From JADHUC01 sp964617665 (GTDB taxonomy: Bacteria; Planctomycetota; Planctomycetia; Pirellulales; Pirellulaceae), in the NCBI GenBank assembly GCA_964617665.1, contig CAZUAH010000018.1, positions 1 to 60,835 on the forward strand: DNA of 60,835 nucleotides, in the 5' to 3' direction. Each line of letters starts with the position of its first letter. The stretch's first letter is position 1. Of this stretch, positions 1-9,512 are shown in pieces. The notes under the pieces were generated by a model. It saw nothing but the letters and a program-made list of their open reading frames with translations. It was not told the DNA's origin and ran no database searches. The position numbers were made by a program, and so were the translations under genes.

Positions 1-688
1 GCCGCTTTAGTGTGCCAGAGCTCCCCCACCCGCACGGTAGGGAACACGTTGCGGCAAATCCCTCGCTTGCGCTTCGGGCTAGTGAATTTGCAGCGCTGTG
101 CAATTATTCTCTATCCTCCAGTGTGGCGAGATATGGACTCCCTGAAAAGTCACCTTCGCAGGATCCCGAGTCCGCCACGGGCCTCGACGATTCAGGGCTA
201 CCTGAATGATCGTTCGCCCAAGATCAGTTCATCGCGGTCCGGGCCGCCAATGTGCCAGTCGAAACTCGACCCGGTTGCCGATTTGGAGAATCTGGAGTTG
301 GCCCTCTACGAGTAATGCTCGGGGCAGCCGAAACTACTGGCGAGTTTCGCTACCCTACGAGCTTTGCCAAAGCACTAAGCGGACCTGATCAATGTTTGCA
401 CGGTTGAATTGCCGAAGATCGTTGCATTTCCCATATTTCAGCATCGCGAACCGCGCATTTGTCTCTAAGCACTGCTTAGGGTCCGGCAGCTCACAGCAAA
501 TCCCGGATTCTCGGCCTACCTGATAAACGCAAGCGGAGTGAGAAACCTGACAGGAATTCCGAGAGAACCTTGTATGCTGTGCCGAGCCGGATGGGCGTGG
601 CCGTCAAACGCGGTACCCCGCAGATTCCAGGACCGGGGCTTCCCTTCGGTCCGGCGCCGGCCACACAAATCCGCGTTCCAAACTGCGT
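1..688. other. No recognisable gene
   Basis: This 688-base stretch at the window edge holds only short overlapping reading frames of about 60 to 100 codons. None has a convincing ribosome binding site, a signal peptide or a composition like the neighbouring genes. No tRNA, strong hairpin or mobile element was seen. It lies downstream of the gene remnant at 689-915 and may be decayed sequence or intergenic space. Confidence 0.5.
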
Positions 689-915
689 CTATTCACCGCG
701 CACCAGTTCTATCACCTCGCCGGGTTCAAGTGTGATTGTTGGGGGCTTCGAGTCAGGATCGGGAAACGGGATGGTTTGTCGACTGCCCTGAATCACTCGA
801 AGTGAAAGGGGGCGGGAACTGGCTGGCAGCGTGAACGGTAGCGCACGACCTAATTCGGGCGGCGCTGCCATTCGGATGCGGTCAATCGGCAACTCTTCTT
901 TCCTGGATAACCGTC
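689..915 (-). pseudogene. Remnant of a paralogue: 3' end of a glycosidase-like gene
   Basis: The stretch repeats the last ~220 bases of the gene at 1947-4295. The shared reading frame covers the last ~66 residues (from PIDRIRMAAPPEL to ELVRGE). About 158 bases next to the stop are identical. The following ~50 bases carry five substitutions, four of them synonymous, and an extra T near 901 breaks the frame. Identity ends at the stop codon, which is TAG here and TGA in the intact gene. Nothing upstream continues the protein; the membrane-protein gene at 982-1854 occupies that place. I infer the tail of a once-coding paralogue, with the identical part perhaps kept by gene conversion. Confidence 0.8.
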
Positions 916-981
916 ATGTCGGTTCGTCAATCAGATAGCATCAGCGGCATTCGCCGCCGATACATCCGCGTCCAGCTCGCA

Positions 982-1854
982 CTACATGGCGTAGGGATTC
1001 TGGGCGTTCATGGCTGGGGCCGCCTTGTCCAACGGTATTTGTCTCTTGAGTTCGTGGAGTTTCAGGAGATAGATGATTATCAACACAAGCATTGCCGGCC
1101 CACAGAAAATGCCCGTGATGTAGTTCAGACAGGGTATCGAAACCAGCACGGCGCAGACGGAATACCAGATGCCGAGCGTGGCCCCGCAGTCGCCCACGTC
1201 GGTGCGTCCGTGAGCGTAGAAATAGTGCTGGTACGATTTGGGAATGCGCGTAAAGACGAAGAAATTCCAGATCAGGTTGAAGCACGGAATAAGCAATAGC
1301 CAGACCATGCCCGGTTCCATAAACCGGTGCTGTGGCGGAATGGCATCCAGGAGCTTGTACTGCAGGTAGAGGATGAAGATCGTGATACCGACCATTACCA
1401 GAAGAAACAACACGCAGATGATAATCACGAGGGCCTGCATGGCTGGCGGCAGATCCTCGAAATCGGAACTCTGATACCGGGGCGAGTAGTCCTCGGACCC
1501 CTCGCCGAACTCAAAAGAGAACTCGTCCCCAGATTCACCATACTCACTCGAGGATTCGCCGTACTCGCTCGAGGAGTCATCGACACGTTCGAATTGGGTG
1601 TCCTCTTGCGCTTGAGTTGTGTCGCGCTCTTGCGCTTCGCTTGGCGTGCTCCAGACTGTCAGCAGCCCACACGAGACAACGATTGCCAAAACGATAACGG
1701 GCCAATGCCACTGCGTCGGAACGGTAGGCTTCGAGGGTCGAACCAAGCAGTGCTCAGAAACGAATGCGTGGTTGCCGGTGCAAGAACCTCGCAAAATGCG
1801 GTTTTCGCCGGTTGTTGAACTGCGAGAACATTTGTCAGGCCTGCTTGTATTCAT
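982..1854 (-). CDS. Multi-span membrane protein with acidic Ser/Glu/Tyr-rich region
   Basis: A 290-residue protein if started at the ATG at 1854, which has an AAAGAGG ribosome binding site six bases upstream; an upstream TTG at 1872 in the same frame is less likely. A hydrophobic stretch near residues 50-70 (WPVIVLAIVVSCGLLTVW) may be a signal or first membrane segment. Residues ~85-130 form an acidic low-complexity stretch with the repeat SSEYGES. The C-terminal half has about four further membrane segments, ending in NPYAM. The layout suggests a DUF4328-like or related small membrane family, but I cannot assign a function. The gene sits between two ~220-base direct copies of a neighbour's 3' end. 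Confidence 0.75.
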   Translation of the reverse strand: MNTSRPDKCSRSSTTGENRILRGSCTGNHAFVSEHCLVRPSKPTVPTQWHWPVIVLAIVVSCGLLTVWSTPSEAQERDTTQAQEDTQFERVDDSSSEYGESSSEYGESGDEFSFEFGEGSEDYSPRYQSSDFEDLPPAMQALVIIICVLFLLVMVGITIFILYLQYKLLDAIPPQHRFMEPGMVWLLLIPCFNLIWNFFVFTRIPKSYQHYFYAHGRTDVGDCGATLGIWYSVCAVLVSIPCLNYITGIFCGPAMLVLIIIYLLKLHELKRQIPLDKAAPAMNAQNPYAM

Positions 1855-1946
1855 GGCTGACCTCTTTGCCAATCTCAGTACGTTTCAAATCAGTTTTTCT
1901 TGCCTTGCCCGTGCCTCTCGGGCCACAAATCACGAGGCTACGTCGA

Positions 1947-4295
1947 TCATTCACCGCGCACCAGTTCTATCACCTCGCCGGGTTCAAGTGTGATTGTTGG
2001 GGGCTTCGAGTCAGGATCGGGAAACGGGATGGTTTGTCGACTGCCCTGAATCACTCGAAGTGAAAGGGGGCGGGAACTGGCTGGCAGCGTGAACGGTAGC
2101 GCACGATCTAATTCGGGCGGTGCTGCCATTCTTATTCGGTCAATCGGCAACTCTTCTTCCTGGATGATCGTCCATTGGTCGTCGGTCTGCGATGTCATGC
2201 CGTTCGCTTGAACGCCGTGTGAGTAGGATCGAAAGGTCACGCCTCGATTCAGTGTGGAGCCGAGTAGCTTCGGCATCAGTGCTTTCCAACAGTCCTCCGT
2301 GGGCGAATATGTGTTCAGGTAGTAGCAGTCGTCGCGGTGCAGCACGATCGGTATGCTCACGCCGTTGAAGTCCGAATCGTATAATACGTGAACCTCCTCT
2401 CGCGGTTTGATGTGTCGCGTTGCTTCGTCGATGGGGCCGATCAGAGCGTCGCTCGAGATCGCAGTCAGCGTCATGTGGCCGATGGTTCGTGCGTCTTCTT
2501 CTTTCGCCGAGAACCCAAATCGCGACGCGGCATTCGGTGCTCCGGCAAAGCTGGCACCGAAGGTCCATCCGGCGATGCCGTCAAATTCGTGCTCCCATGT
2601 CGCGTTGCCTTCCCGGTCGGTCATGCGAAGGTAGTCGATGTCAAGTGAGAACTCGCCATTCTTCTCAAGGTCGTCCAGGATGATCTCGATGCGCGTCAGT
2701 AGAGCGATGTCCTGTCCGGCGCCGCGTTTCGCGATCTCCGCCACATTGACCTGCTGTTCTACCCATTTGCCTTGCGTCTGACAGTCGTCGGTGGGACTGG
2801 ATTCGTACCAGGCCGGGACTTCCTGCCCAGCGGCGTTCAAGCCGTAGTAGCGAATGTGGACCAGCACGCCAGGAGTGTTTCGGTATCGAAAGCTCAAGAA
2901 CGGGAATCGCGTCAGATCGACGTCGGTCTTGTGCGTGGCGACGACATATTCGTTGATGGGACCAAGATCCGGCCGCTGGAGCTGCCGGCGCGACTGCGAG
3001 GTGAACAACCGCGTCATAGGGCTGTCTTTGTTGACGTCGGAATTCATGTAGACGACCCGTCGTCCGCATTTGGCCAGCGCTTGTTCCTCGTTTTCGCCTT
3101 TCGCCATGTTCAGGCTGAAAATGAGTTCGTACTCCGACGAATCAAACTCGGCGCCGGGCAGGACTACCTCGGCCTGCGGAACGAAGGCGCGCAGTCGCGT
3201 AAGCAGATTCATCTCGCGCCGTAACATGGCAGCTTTGTCCGGCGGGGCGTTGTGCAAAGCGGGCAGAAAATCGTCGGCGATGATCAGCGCACGTGGCAGG
3301 TCTGCCTTGGTTTCGCTCTTGACGGCCTTCACCATCGCCGATGCCAGTTCGTATCGCCATGTGCCCCAGTGATCGTCGGGCAGCAGGTGTTCGCCTTCGT
3401 ATAGCTCGTTCCATCCATAGTTGAACACCAAATCCGGATCTGTGTGCTTGGCCAGCCAAAGGGCTTCTTGCAGGTAGCGGATATCGTTGCGGATCCACCG
3501 TCGTGCTCGGGGTCCCTTTCGCGCAAACGAGACGCCCAGGTCGTCGTAATGGACAACGAAAGTGACGCAGTGCGCATTGGCTTGCGTCTGACCGCTGACC
3601 TCGTTGAAGATGTAACTCTGGATCTCCGGAAAGTGCTGATAGCCGTACATCTGTTGCGGCGTGTTGGTGTTTGTCCAGTGAAACACGATCTGCTCGTCGA
3701 GTCCGTCCTGGATGCCTTTGATGATGGCTCGGTAGAACTTGTCCCAGCGTTTCGGATCTGTGACCGTTTGATCGAATGCGTAGCCGTAGACGACGATAGG
3801 GAGCTTCCCGTTTCGGTCGTGCAACCAGAGCGATTTCGGCACGCTACCATAGAAGCTCAGCACATCTTGCACGACCTGTTTCGCAAATTCGTCCGATGGT
3901 GTGATGAAAGACGGTCGCCCCGCAAAGCGGATCTGCATGTCGTAGAACATGGCCAGCGGCAACCTGAGCTTCTTTGCGGCTTCGATGAACTGCGGTTTGG
4001 GATTGTTGTTGTGCCATTCGTAGTGGACGCCGTCGAATCCCGCGTCGAGGATCTTGCGAAATTGCACTTCGTAGTAGTGTACGCTGTTGCCGATCTCCTC
4101 CGGTGTGATGCCGAACGCTTGCCAATCGACACGATACGTCCAAAGACGCTGTTGCTGTGCCAAAGGCCGCTGGTCGCTGACCACGTACCAATCGAAGAAG
4201 TGCGTCGTACACAGAGGCGGGTCGGCCAAAACGGAGGCGTTGCCAATCGCCAGGCAGAAGCAACAGACCGTAAACGTGACTCGCAATCGGCTCAT
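1947..4295 (-). CDS. Exported glycosidase-like TIM-barrel protein (GH99/DUF5010-like)
   Basis: A 782-residue protein with a signal peptide (MSRLRVTFTVCCFCLAIGNA, cleavage near ADPP). The ATG at 4295 follows a GGGAGTG ribosome binding site and lies 26 bases after the upstream gene's stop; a longer frame to 4361 would overlap that gene. Residues ~25-330 resemble the GH99/DUF5010 type of TIM barrel: the enzyme approaches a target through segments such as AGFDGVHYEWHNN and ends with FNYGWNELYEGEHLLPD, whose acidic residues are plausible catalytic groups. The remaining C-terminal half contains beta-sandwich-like segments of unknown family. Likely role: hydrolysis of a polysaccharide outside the cytoplasm, by inference only. 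The last 66 codons are duplicated at 689-915. Confidence 0.65.
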   Translation of the reverse strand: MSRLRVTFTVCCFCLAIGNASVLADPPLCTTHFFDWYVVSDQRPLAQQQRLWTYRVDWQAFGITPEEIGNSVHYYEVQFRKILDAGFDGVHYEWHNNNPKPQFIEAAKKLRLPLAMFYDMQIRFAGRPSFITPSDEFAKQVVQDVLSFYGSVPKSLWLHDRNGKLPIVVYGYAFDQTVTDPKRWDKFYRAIIKGIQDGLDEQIVFHWTNTNTPQQMYGYQHFPEIQSYIFNEVSGQTQANAHCVTFVVHYDDLGVSFARKGPRARRWIRNDIRYLQEALWLAKHTDPDLVFNYGWNELYEGEHLLPDDHWGTWRYELASAMVKAVKSETKADLPRALIIADDFLPALHNAPPDKAAMLRREMNLLTRLRAFVPQAEVVLPGAEFDSSEYELIFSLNMAKGENEEQALAKCGRRVVYMNSDVNKDSPMTRLFTSQSRRQLQRPDLGPINEYVVATHKTDVDLTRFPFLSFRYRNTPGVLVHIRYYGLNAAGQEVPAWYESSPTDDCQTQGKWVEQQVNVAEIAKRGAGQDIALLTRIEIILDDLEKNGEFSLDIDYLRMTDREGNATWEHEFDGIAGWTFGASFAGAPNAASRFGFSAKEEDARTIGHMTLTAISSDALIGPIDEATRHIKPREEVHVLYDSDFNGVSIPIVLHRDDCYYLNTYSPTEDCWKALMPKLLGSTLNRGVTFRSYSHGVQANGMTSQTDDQWTIIQEEELPIDRIRMAAPPELDRALPFTLPASSRPLSLRVIQGSRQTIPFPDPDSKPPTITLEPGEVIELVRGE
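1949..2172. repeat. Direct repeat, copy 2 (3' coding end of the glycosidase-like gene)
   Basis: This is the intact copy of the ~220-base direct repeat whose partner is at 691-915, in the same orientation and offset by 1258 bases. The two copies bracket the membrane-protein gene at 982-1854. Recombination between them would delete that gene as a 1.26-kb circle and leave the glycosidase-like gene complete. Confidence 0.85.
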
Positions 4296-4321
4296 TTCAC
4301 ACTCCCATTGAATTTCCCGTG

Positions 4322-6925
4322 TCATCGGGTCTGTCGCACCCAGCAGTTGTCGCACAAGCACGGATCGCGGCCGCAGGTATCGGCGATGTCGTGGACTTCG
4401 AGCGGGGCGATGGAGGCTTCGACCAGTTGACGCATTCTCTGGTAACCTGGATCGCTAGTGGACGGAAAAAGGGGACAGGTCCCATTTGCCGGAACGGCCC
4501 GGAGGGTGCTTTGCACAAATGGGACCTGTCCCCTTTTTCCTTCGTCCCAGCCGCCAGCCTCGGCGGCCAATGGTCCTTTCAGAATACGGCTCTCCGAGGG
4601 TTCCGCCACGTTGACCAGCGCCGCAAAAGGCTGCTCGGCCAGCGGTTGCCCCAACGTCTTGCGGATATGCTCGCGCAGCGCCTTCTCGCCTGCTGGTGAT
4701 GGCTTGCGCCATTCTACTTTGTTCCAAGAGTAGTCGCCGTAGAACATGGCGTTCGTGTCGAGCCAGTCGACGATTCTCTGGAAACTCTTCTGGTCGAGGA
4801 CCACGCGAGCCTTTCTATCCGCATCCGGATGTCCGGCCAACAGCATTGGGGCCAGAGTACCGGCGTGGGCGAAATAGTCTTTCGGTATGCTGAAGTCGGT
4901 CTCGAAGTTGCGTTGGGCGATGGCGACCAAACCCGGACGGTTCATTAGCGACTCGTAGGCATGGCTGACGATCATCTTGTTCGGGCCGGGCCACGTCGGG
5001 TACGGAAAGGTCACGTCCTTGAGTGTCCCCAACAGATTGATGTCGCCTTCGGTCTTGTCCAGTCCGTGACATCCAATGCAGTACCGATCCAGCACGGGCT
5101 GGACGGAGCGTGCGAAGCTCAAGCCGCCTTCGTAGCTCGGTCCCGCAGGAGGTTCAAGGTCGTGGATTGTTACGCCTGCCGGTAAGGGAACGCGGCGCGT
5201 GGTCGAGTCGCGTGGTTCGTGGCAGCCGACACAGCCGATGACTTCGCCCGGTTGCACGTAGGCCAACGTTCGCATGCTCATCACGGCCATGCCGTCTTCG
5301 TCCAGAAGCTGAAACAGCAAAGGCTTGCCGGCGGGGGCACGAAATGCCACCGATCCGTCTTCATCCACCGGCACCGTACCCTCGATGCGTTTGGGCATGT
5401 CGATGATCGCCTTGCCGCGACTGGGCGGAGTTTCGATGGTCTGGGCATATAGCCGGACCACACGTAAGCTCTTGATGCTGCCGGACGGAATCGGCTGAGT
5501 GGATTCGTAGACGTTACTCACGTAGAAAACGCCCGTCGCCTTGTCCTGTTCCACCGTCGACGGAAGGACCGGCGGCCTGGAACGCGGCTTGACCGGTATT
5601 GGCGAGAAACACGACATGTTCGGATCGAGGTAGATCAGCTCGCGGCCGCCGAGCGTGTCGATCAGATAGATCCCGTAGGCATTCCGGGACTGCACCTTCC
5701 CTTCCCGCACGAGCGTTTCCGGCGTGTAGGCGACCAGGAATAGGTCTTCGCCAAGCGGATACGGTGTGGCACAGGCGCCCTCGGGCCAGCCTTCCGTTTC
5801 CGGGAACTGAATGTCCGGTGTTACGCGCGTGATCGGTTCCTCGCCTTCCTGGCCTTTGCGAGGATCGACAAGAATGACCGAACCGGCCGTATAGCCGTGA
5901 TGGGCCACGGCCGTGGTGACGATCTTGTGCGAGCCGGGAACCGCACGCGGCTCGCCGGTCGTACACGGATTTCTGGTGTAGTTGCCGTAGACATGCGCCG
6001 TGGCCATGCCGTCGGGCCGGGTGACCCATAGGCTCTGGAAGAACGTATCGTGGCGGTTGACGTAATCCCATCGCGTGTAAATGATCCGCCCGTCATCAAG
6101 CACGCTGGGTTCCCATTCGGGGGCTTCGCCAAAGGAGATCCGGCGGATGTTCGATCCATCGCCGTCGGCACGGTACAGCACAAAGTTGGCGAAGTAGCGG
6201 TCTCCGTACTGGCAACGGACATGCGACTGCAATCGCGTGCTGACAAACGCGAACCCGCCGTCCGGCAGATAGCAGGGATCGAAGTCCTCGATCAACGCGG
6301 TCTGTCGACCGTACGCCCCGGTCAGCGGATCGTCAGGCGTCCCGGTCAGTTGTCGCAGTCCCGTGCCGTCGATGCCGATTTCGTAGATGAAAAACCTGCG
6401 CAGGTTGGCGTCCGGTTCGGTGTGATCGCAGAACGAAAAGAGCACAGTATCGCCATCGAACGACAGGTCTGGATGTAGAACTGATCCAACCGGTAGCTTG
6501 CCTTCCAGGAGAACTGTTTCCTTTGGCGTGTTCTTCCAAGAATCCAAAACCACGAGTCCCGGTCCTTGAAAGCTGTAGCGGCCGAGGTATTGGCGAGACT
6601 GATGCGAGTATCCGGGCGGAGGCCGCTTGTTGATCAGCAGTCTGTCGAAATCCAGCAACGGATGGGAGAGGATGATCCGCCGCCGGAGTCGGCGCACCTC
6701 TTTCCGAAATTCCTCCGCCACGGCAACGTCGTCCACCGAAAACTTAGTGAATCGCTTCTCGAGTGCCGCAAGCTCGGCAGACAGTTTCGGGCGCGGCACG
6801 CTACGTTCGACAAACGCAAGCGTTTCTCGGGCGAACCGAAACGCTTCCTCGGTCTTCTCGGCGGACACATTGCCGATGCACAAAGCAAACGTCAGAACCA
6901 TTGCGGAAAACACGCGAATGCTCAT
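4322..6925 (-). CDS. HzsA-related exported dihaem protein
   Basis: An 867-residue protein with a signal peptide (MSIRVFSAMVLTFALCIGNVSA). Its central part reads as a beta-propeller (LHPDLSFDGDTVLFSF, FDPCYLPDGGFAFVSTR, WEPSVLDDGRIIYTRWDY). Two c-type haem motifs follow, CVGCH near residue 564 and CIGCH near 615. This order is that of proteins annotated in planctomycetes as related to HzsA, the alpha subunit of anammox hydrazine synthase. Most carriers are not anammox bacteria, so a hydrazine role is not implied; periplasmic redox chemistry is the safe reading. A 77-base palindromic element is inserted in frame at residues ~795-820, followed by a Cys-rich tail (DTCGRDPCLCDNCW). The 26-base gap to the glycosidase-like gene suggests one operon. 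Confidence 0.85.
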   Translation of the reverse strand: MSIRVFSAMVLTFALCIGNVSAEKTEEAFRFARETLAFVERSVPRPKLSAELAALEKRFTKFSVDDVAVAEEFRKEVRRLRRRIILSHPLLDFDRLLINKRPPPGYSHQSRQYLGRYSFQGPGLVVLDSWKNTPKETVLLEGKLPVGSVLHPDLSFDGDTVLFSFCDHTEPDANLRRFFIYEIGIDGTGLRQLTGTPDDPLTGAYGRQTALIEDFDPCYLPDGGFAFVSTRLQSHVRCQYGDRYFANFVLYRADGDGSNIRRISFGEAPEWEPSVLDDGRIIYTRWDYVNRHDTFFQSLWVTRPDGMATAHVYGNYTRNPCTTGEPRAVPGSHKIVTTAVAHHGYTAGSVILVDPRKGQEGEEPITRVTPDIQFPETEGWPEGACATPYPLGEDLFLVAYTPETLVREGKVQSRNAYGIYLIDTLGGRELIYLDPNMSCFSPIPVKPRSRPPVLPSTVEQDKATGVFYVSNVYESTQPIPSGSIKSLRVVRLYAQTIETPPSRGKAIIDMPKRIEGTVPVDEDGSVAFRAPAGKPLLFQLLDEDGMAVMSMRTLAYVQPGEVIGCVGCHEPRDSTTRRVPLPAGVTIHDLEPPAGPSYEGGLSFARSVQPVLDRYCIGCHGLDKTEGDINLLGTLKDVTFPYPTWPGPNKMIVSHAYESLMNRPGLVAIAQRNFETDFSIPKDYFAHAGTLAPMLLAGHPDADRKARVVLDQKSFQRIVDWLDTNAMFYGDYSWNKVEWRKPSPAGEKALREHIRKTLGQPLAEQPFAALVNVAEPSESRILKGPLAAEAGGWDEGKRGQVPFVQSTLRAVPANGTCPLFPSTSDPGYQRMRQLVEASIAPLEVHDIADTCGRDPCLCDNCWVRQTR
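4464..4540. repeat. Perfect palindromic element inside the HzsA-like gene
   Basis: Two 25-base arms (4464-4488 and 4516-4540) are perfect reverse complements around a 27-base centre. Each arm contains a smaller near-palindrome, GGGACAGGTCCC. The element lies within the coding sequence and keeps the frame open, adding a peptide that begins KRGQVPF and ends NGTCPLF. The opposite strand is open too and, because of the symmetry, reads almost the same peptide. Confidence 0.95.
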
Positions 6926-7227
6926 GGGACCGATTCGCTATTCATCTGTGGTGACATTTGTTCGGTGGGCCGCGCGTTGTTCGGCGCTGCCAGCCCCGCG
7001 TACACCGCTTTGGCAGCAAATCAGTCTACCATACTGGCTGGCATTTGAATCATCGGGAAGGCAAAACCCGTCAATGTTCATTCGGCATTGCACCGATTCG
7101 ACATGCTTGAACCGGCCATGATATCACCTTGCGATCCCTCGTGGTACGATGATGGAGCATCGCCGTCTGCTTTACCGAGGAAATCAACGATCACGTCCGC
7201 CCTGTTTGCCCAGGAGTTACCGCAGCT
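6926..7227. other. Divergent intergenic region
   Basis: This region separates the HzsA-like gene (minus) from a membrane-protein gene (plus), so it should hold the promoters of both. I could not pick out confident -35/-10 boxes or operators. Short frames here overlap each other and look like chance. Confidence 0.4.
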
Positions 7228-7821
7228 TTGTTCGTGGGATTCGTCCTGTTCATCTGCATACCCGTGGTGCTGATCGCGTTGTGGGGTACCGGCCGCTGGG
7301 TGCTGGGGCCATTCACCGAAGCCGTGCGCATGCTAAGCGCGCCGACACGGTTCTTCCTGAGCGATTTCATCTGGCTCCTGGTGCTGTTGCAGGCTTCCTT
7401 TGCCATTGCCAGACTCGTGCTAGATCAACAGGGATCGTTTCTGGTGATTCTGGTTTTCCTCGTTGTGGCATCCATCGCAATCTGGGCCGGTGCCGTCAGC
7501 GTACTGTCCCGTGCGGGCGTCCATCAGGCAGTGCGACGCGGCATTTTCACGCTTGTACTGCTTCCCGTCGTGCTTCTTCTGATGGGTGCCGTAGTGATCG
7601 GACTTTCTGCCATGGTGGCCCTCCCGGCGCATCTCCTGATCGGGTCTTGGCCACCCGGAGACGAGTTCAGAATTGGCATCTGGTCTGTAATTCTGCTACT
7701 CGGGATCCCTGCGATCATCGCGACGGCCTGGGCGCTCCGGCGACTTACTCGCTGGATCGTGGCCGGCATCCCGCGGCCCGCTGTCGCCTACGAGGTTCAG
7801 AAGGAGAAAGCGAAACGGTAG
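7228..7821 (+). CDS. Small polytopic membrane protein
   Basis: A 197-residue protein read from a TTG start. No ATG or GTG occurs upstream before the in-frame stop at 7150-7152, so the start is uncertain. About five hydrophobic segments are visible: residues ~2-22, ~44-62, ~70-95, ~104-135 and ~150-170. The tail is basic and presumably cytoplasmic (VAYEVQKEKAKR). No conserved motif was recognised. It is followed after 79 bases by an exported amidohydrolase on the same strand; a link between them is not evident. Confidence 0.6.
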   Translation: MFVGFVLFICIPVVLIALWGTGRWVLGPFTEAVRMLSAPTRFFLSDFIWLLVLLQASFAIARLVLDQQGSFLVILVFLVVASIAIWAGAVSVLSRAGVHQAVRRGIFTLVLLPVVLLLMGAVVIGLSAMVALPAHLLIGSWPPGDEFRIGIWSVILLLGIPAIIATAWALRRLTRWIVAGIPRPAVAYEVQKEKAKR

Positions 7822-7900
7822 ACTGCAACTCTCCCGGATCCCAATGTTCGACTTGGGAATATGTCTTGTCCGTATTCCGTTTCTTGTGAGGGAAAGAAGA

Positions 7901-9355
7901 ATGCACCGACATGGCCGATTTGAACCCAGACGTCCGCAGTGGTGGAACGCTTCATCGATTGATCGAAGCCGATTGTGTTTGTGGCTGAAGCCTGTTGCTG
8001 CCGTCGTTGTCCTGCTCACGGTCGCGATCGTTGCGGTCGGACAGGACGTCAAGACTACGGACGCCTATAAACGCATCCGTGCCGTGATTGACAAGACGCC
8101 TGCGATCGACACGCATACTCATCTCCAGCCATTCGAGATGATGCCGACGGATCCTACTGCTGACGGGCCCGCAGTTACGCTCCACAGTCTTGTCGCACGC
8201 ACTTACTACACGTGGACCAATCCGCTGTCGCCGTGGCCCAAAGACAAGTCTTTCGACACGTGGTGGAAATCGGCTAAAGACGACTTTGACAACGCTCGTG
8301 CCACAAGTTTCTATCGCTTCCTGCTTCCGGCGTGGCGCGATCTGTATGATGTGGACTTCGACACGATCACCGACCAGCAGGCTCAAGAGTTGAATCGTCG
8401 TATCGGTCAGAACTTTGCCGACGACAAATGGTATCAGGACGTGATCACCGAAAAGGCCAATACCGAGTTGGTCTTTGTCGATCCCTACTGGGGACGGTTC
8501 GAGTTCGACAATGCGTTTCCGCCCTACCGATTCATCGTGCCTCTGCTCAACGTGACGTCGCTGGTCCGCGCCAGCCACCCGTCGCGCACTGGCGAGAAGG
8601 ACAACCCGTTCGAGTATGCAAAGGAACACGGTCTGCCCATGGATACGTTGGACGATTACCTGGAGCTCGTCGAGGCGATCTTTCAGGCCGCCGTCAAACG
8701 AGGCTGTGTCTGCCTGAAAGCTACCCATGCCTACGAGCGTACACTGGACTTCAAGAAAATCCCCAAGGCCCGTGCTGCGGTCGCATTCGGCAAGCCGAGT
8801 GACCAGGTCACTGCCGAGGAACAGAAGGACTTCGAGGATTTCATGTTCTGGCACATCACCGAAATGAGTGCCAAACACGACCTGCCGTTCCAGATCCACA
8901 CTGGCCAGGCACGTATTCAGGGCTCGAATCCGATGCTGCTGTGTGATCTGATCGAGGGTAATCCGAAGACGAAGTTTATCTTGTTTCACGGCGGTTTTCC
9001 GTGGGTGGGTGAATCGGCCGTGATTGCCCAACGTTACCGCAACGTCTGGCTGGATTCGTGCTGGCTGCCGACACTCAGCTACTCGATGGCTCGGCGAGCG
9101 TACCAGGAATGGCTCGATGCAATCCCCGCCGACCGCATCATGTGGGGCTCCGACTGCGTACACCCCGAGGGCACATACGGCGCAACCGTTCTCACTCGCC
9201 GCTGCGTGGCGGAGGCGTTGGCCGAGAAGGTCGTGCGTGGCGAGCTCCGAGTCGAGCATGCAGAAGCGATCGGCCGCAAGATTATGCGGGAAAACGCGTT
9301 GAAGTTGTTTCCTCAGCTTGAGGCTCGCCCCTGGCGTAACGCGGAATCGAAATGA
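7901..9355 (+). CDS. Exported metal-dependent amidohydrolase
   Basis: A 484-residue protein. The ATG at 7901 follows a GAGGG site; the frame is open to 7844 but lacks a better start. An uncleaved or late-cleaved hydrophobic segment (LKPVAAVVVLLTVAIVAVG) near residue 30-48 indicates export or membrane anchoring. DTHTHLQP near residue 70 is the metal-binding HxH of the amidohydrolase superfamily. FQIHTGQ, FILFHGGFPW and IMWGSDCVHP (near 416) supply the expected later His and Asp. The TIM-barrel order resembles uronate-isomerase-like and amidohydrolase-2 proteins. The reaction is unknown: hydrolysis, decarboxylation or isomerisation are all possible in this superfamily. The last part, ENALKLFPQLEARP, is typical of its C-terminal helix. 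Confidence 0.8.
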   Translation: MHRHGRFEPRRPQWWNASSIDRSRLCLWLKPVAAVVVLLTVAIVAVGQDVKTTDAYKRIRAVIDKTPAIDTHTHLQPFEMMPTDPTADGPAVTLHSLVARTYYTWTNPLSPWPKDKSFDTWWKSAKDDFDNARATSFYRFLLPAWRDLYDVDFDTITDQQAQELNRRIGQNFADDKWYQDVITEKANTELVFVDPYWGRFEFDNAFPPYRFIVPLLNVTSLVRASHPSRTGEKDNPFEYAKEHGLPMDTLDDYLELVEAIFQAAVKRGCVCLKATHAYERTLDFKKIPKARAAVAFGKPSDQVTAEEQKDFEDFMFWHITEMSAKHDLPFQIHTGQARIQGSNPMLLCDLIEGNPKTKFILFHGGFPWVGESAVIAQRYRNVWLDSCWLPTLSYSMARRAYQEWLDAIPADRIMWGSDCVHPEGTYGATVLTRRCVAEALAEKVVRGELRVEHAEAIGRKIMRENALKLFPQLEARPWRNAESK

Positions 9356-9512
9356 AGGATTCCTGCAAGACGACCGCCTGAAAGCGGTATTACGAACCTC
9401 CGGTCGCGTGCGTGATCGCACGTTTTCGCTTACACTGGTGGACGATATCGGGGCCGGAGACGGCGGCCAGACTAACGGAACTCATTCGAACTTGCCACGG
9501 GGGAGAAGTCTG

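Noticed and set aside
3444..4430. A 328-codon frame antisense to the glycosidase-like gene
   Set aside because: It is a by-product of codon use on the other strand, with no start signal or recognisable domain.
4464..4540. The palindrome as a terminator
   Set aside because: It lies in the middle of an open frame with a further ~47 codons after it, and other copies of such elements are also intragenic.
4322..6925. The HzsA-like gene as evidence of anammox metabolism
   Set aside because: HzsA-like proteins are widespread in non-anammox planctomycetes and no other hydrazine synthase subunit gene or hydrazine dehydrogenase is present in this window.
7952..9421. A 489-codon frame antisense to the amidohydrolase gene
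   Set aside because: The sense frame has HxH and other metal-binding motifs; the antisense frame shows no domain.
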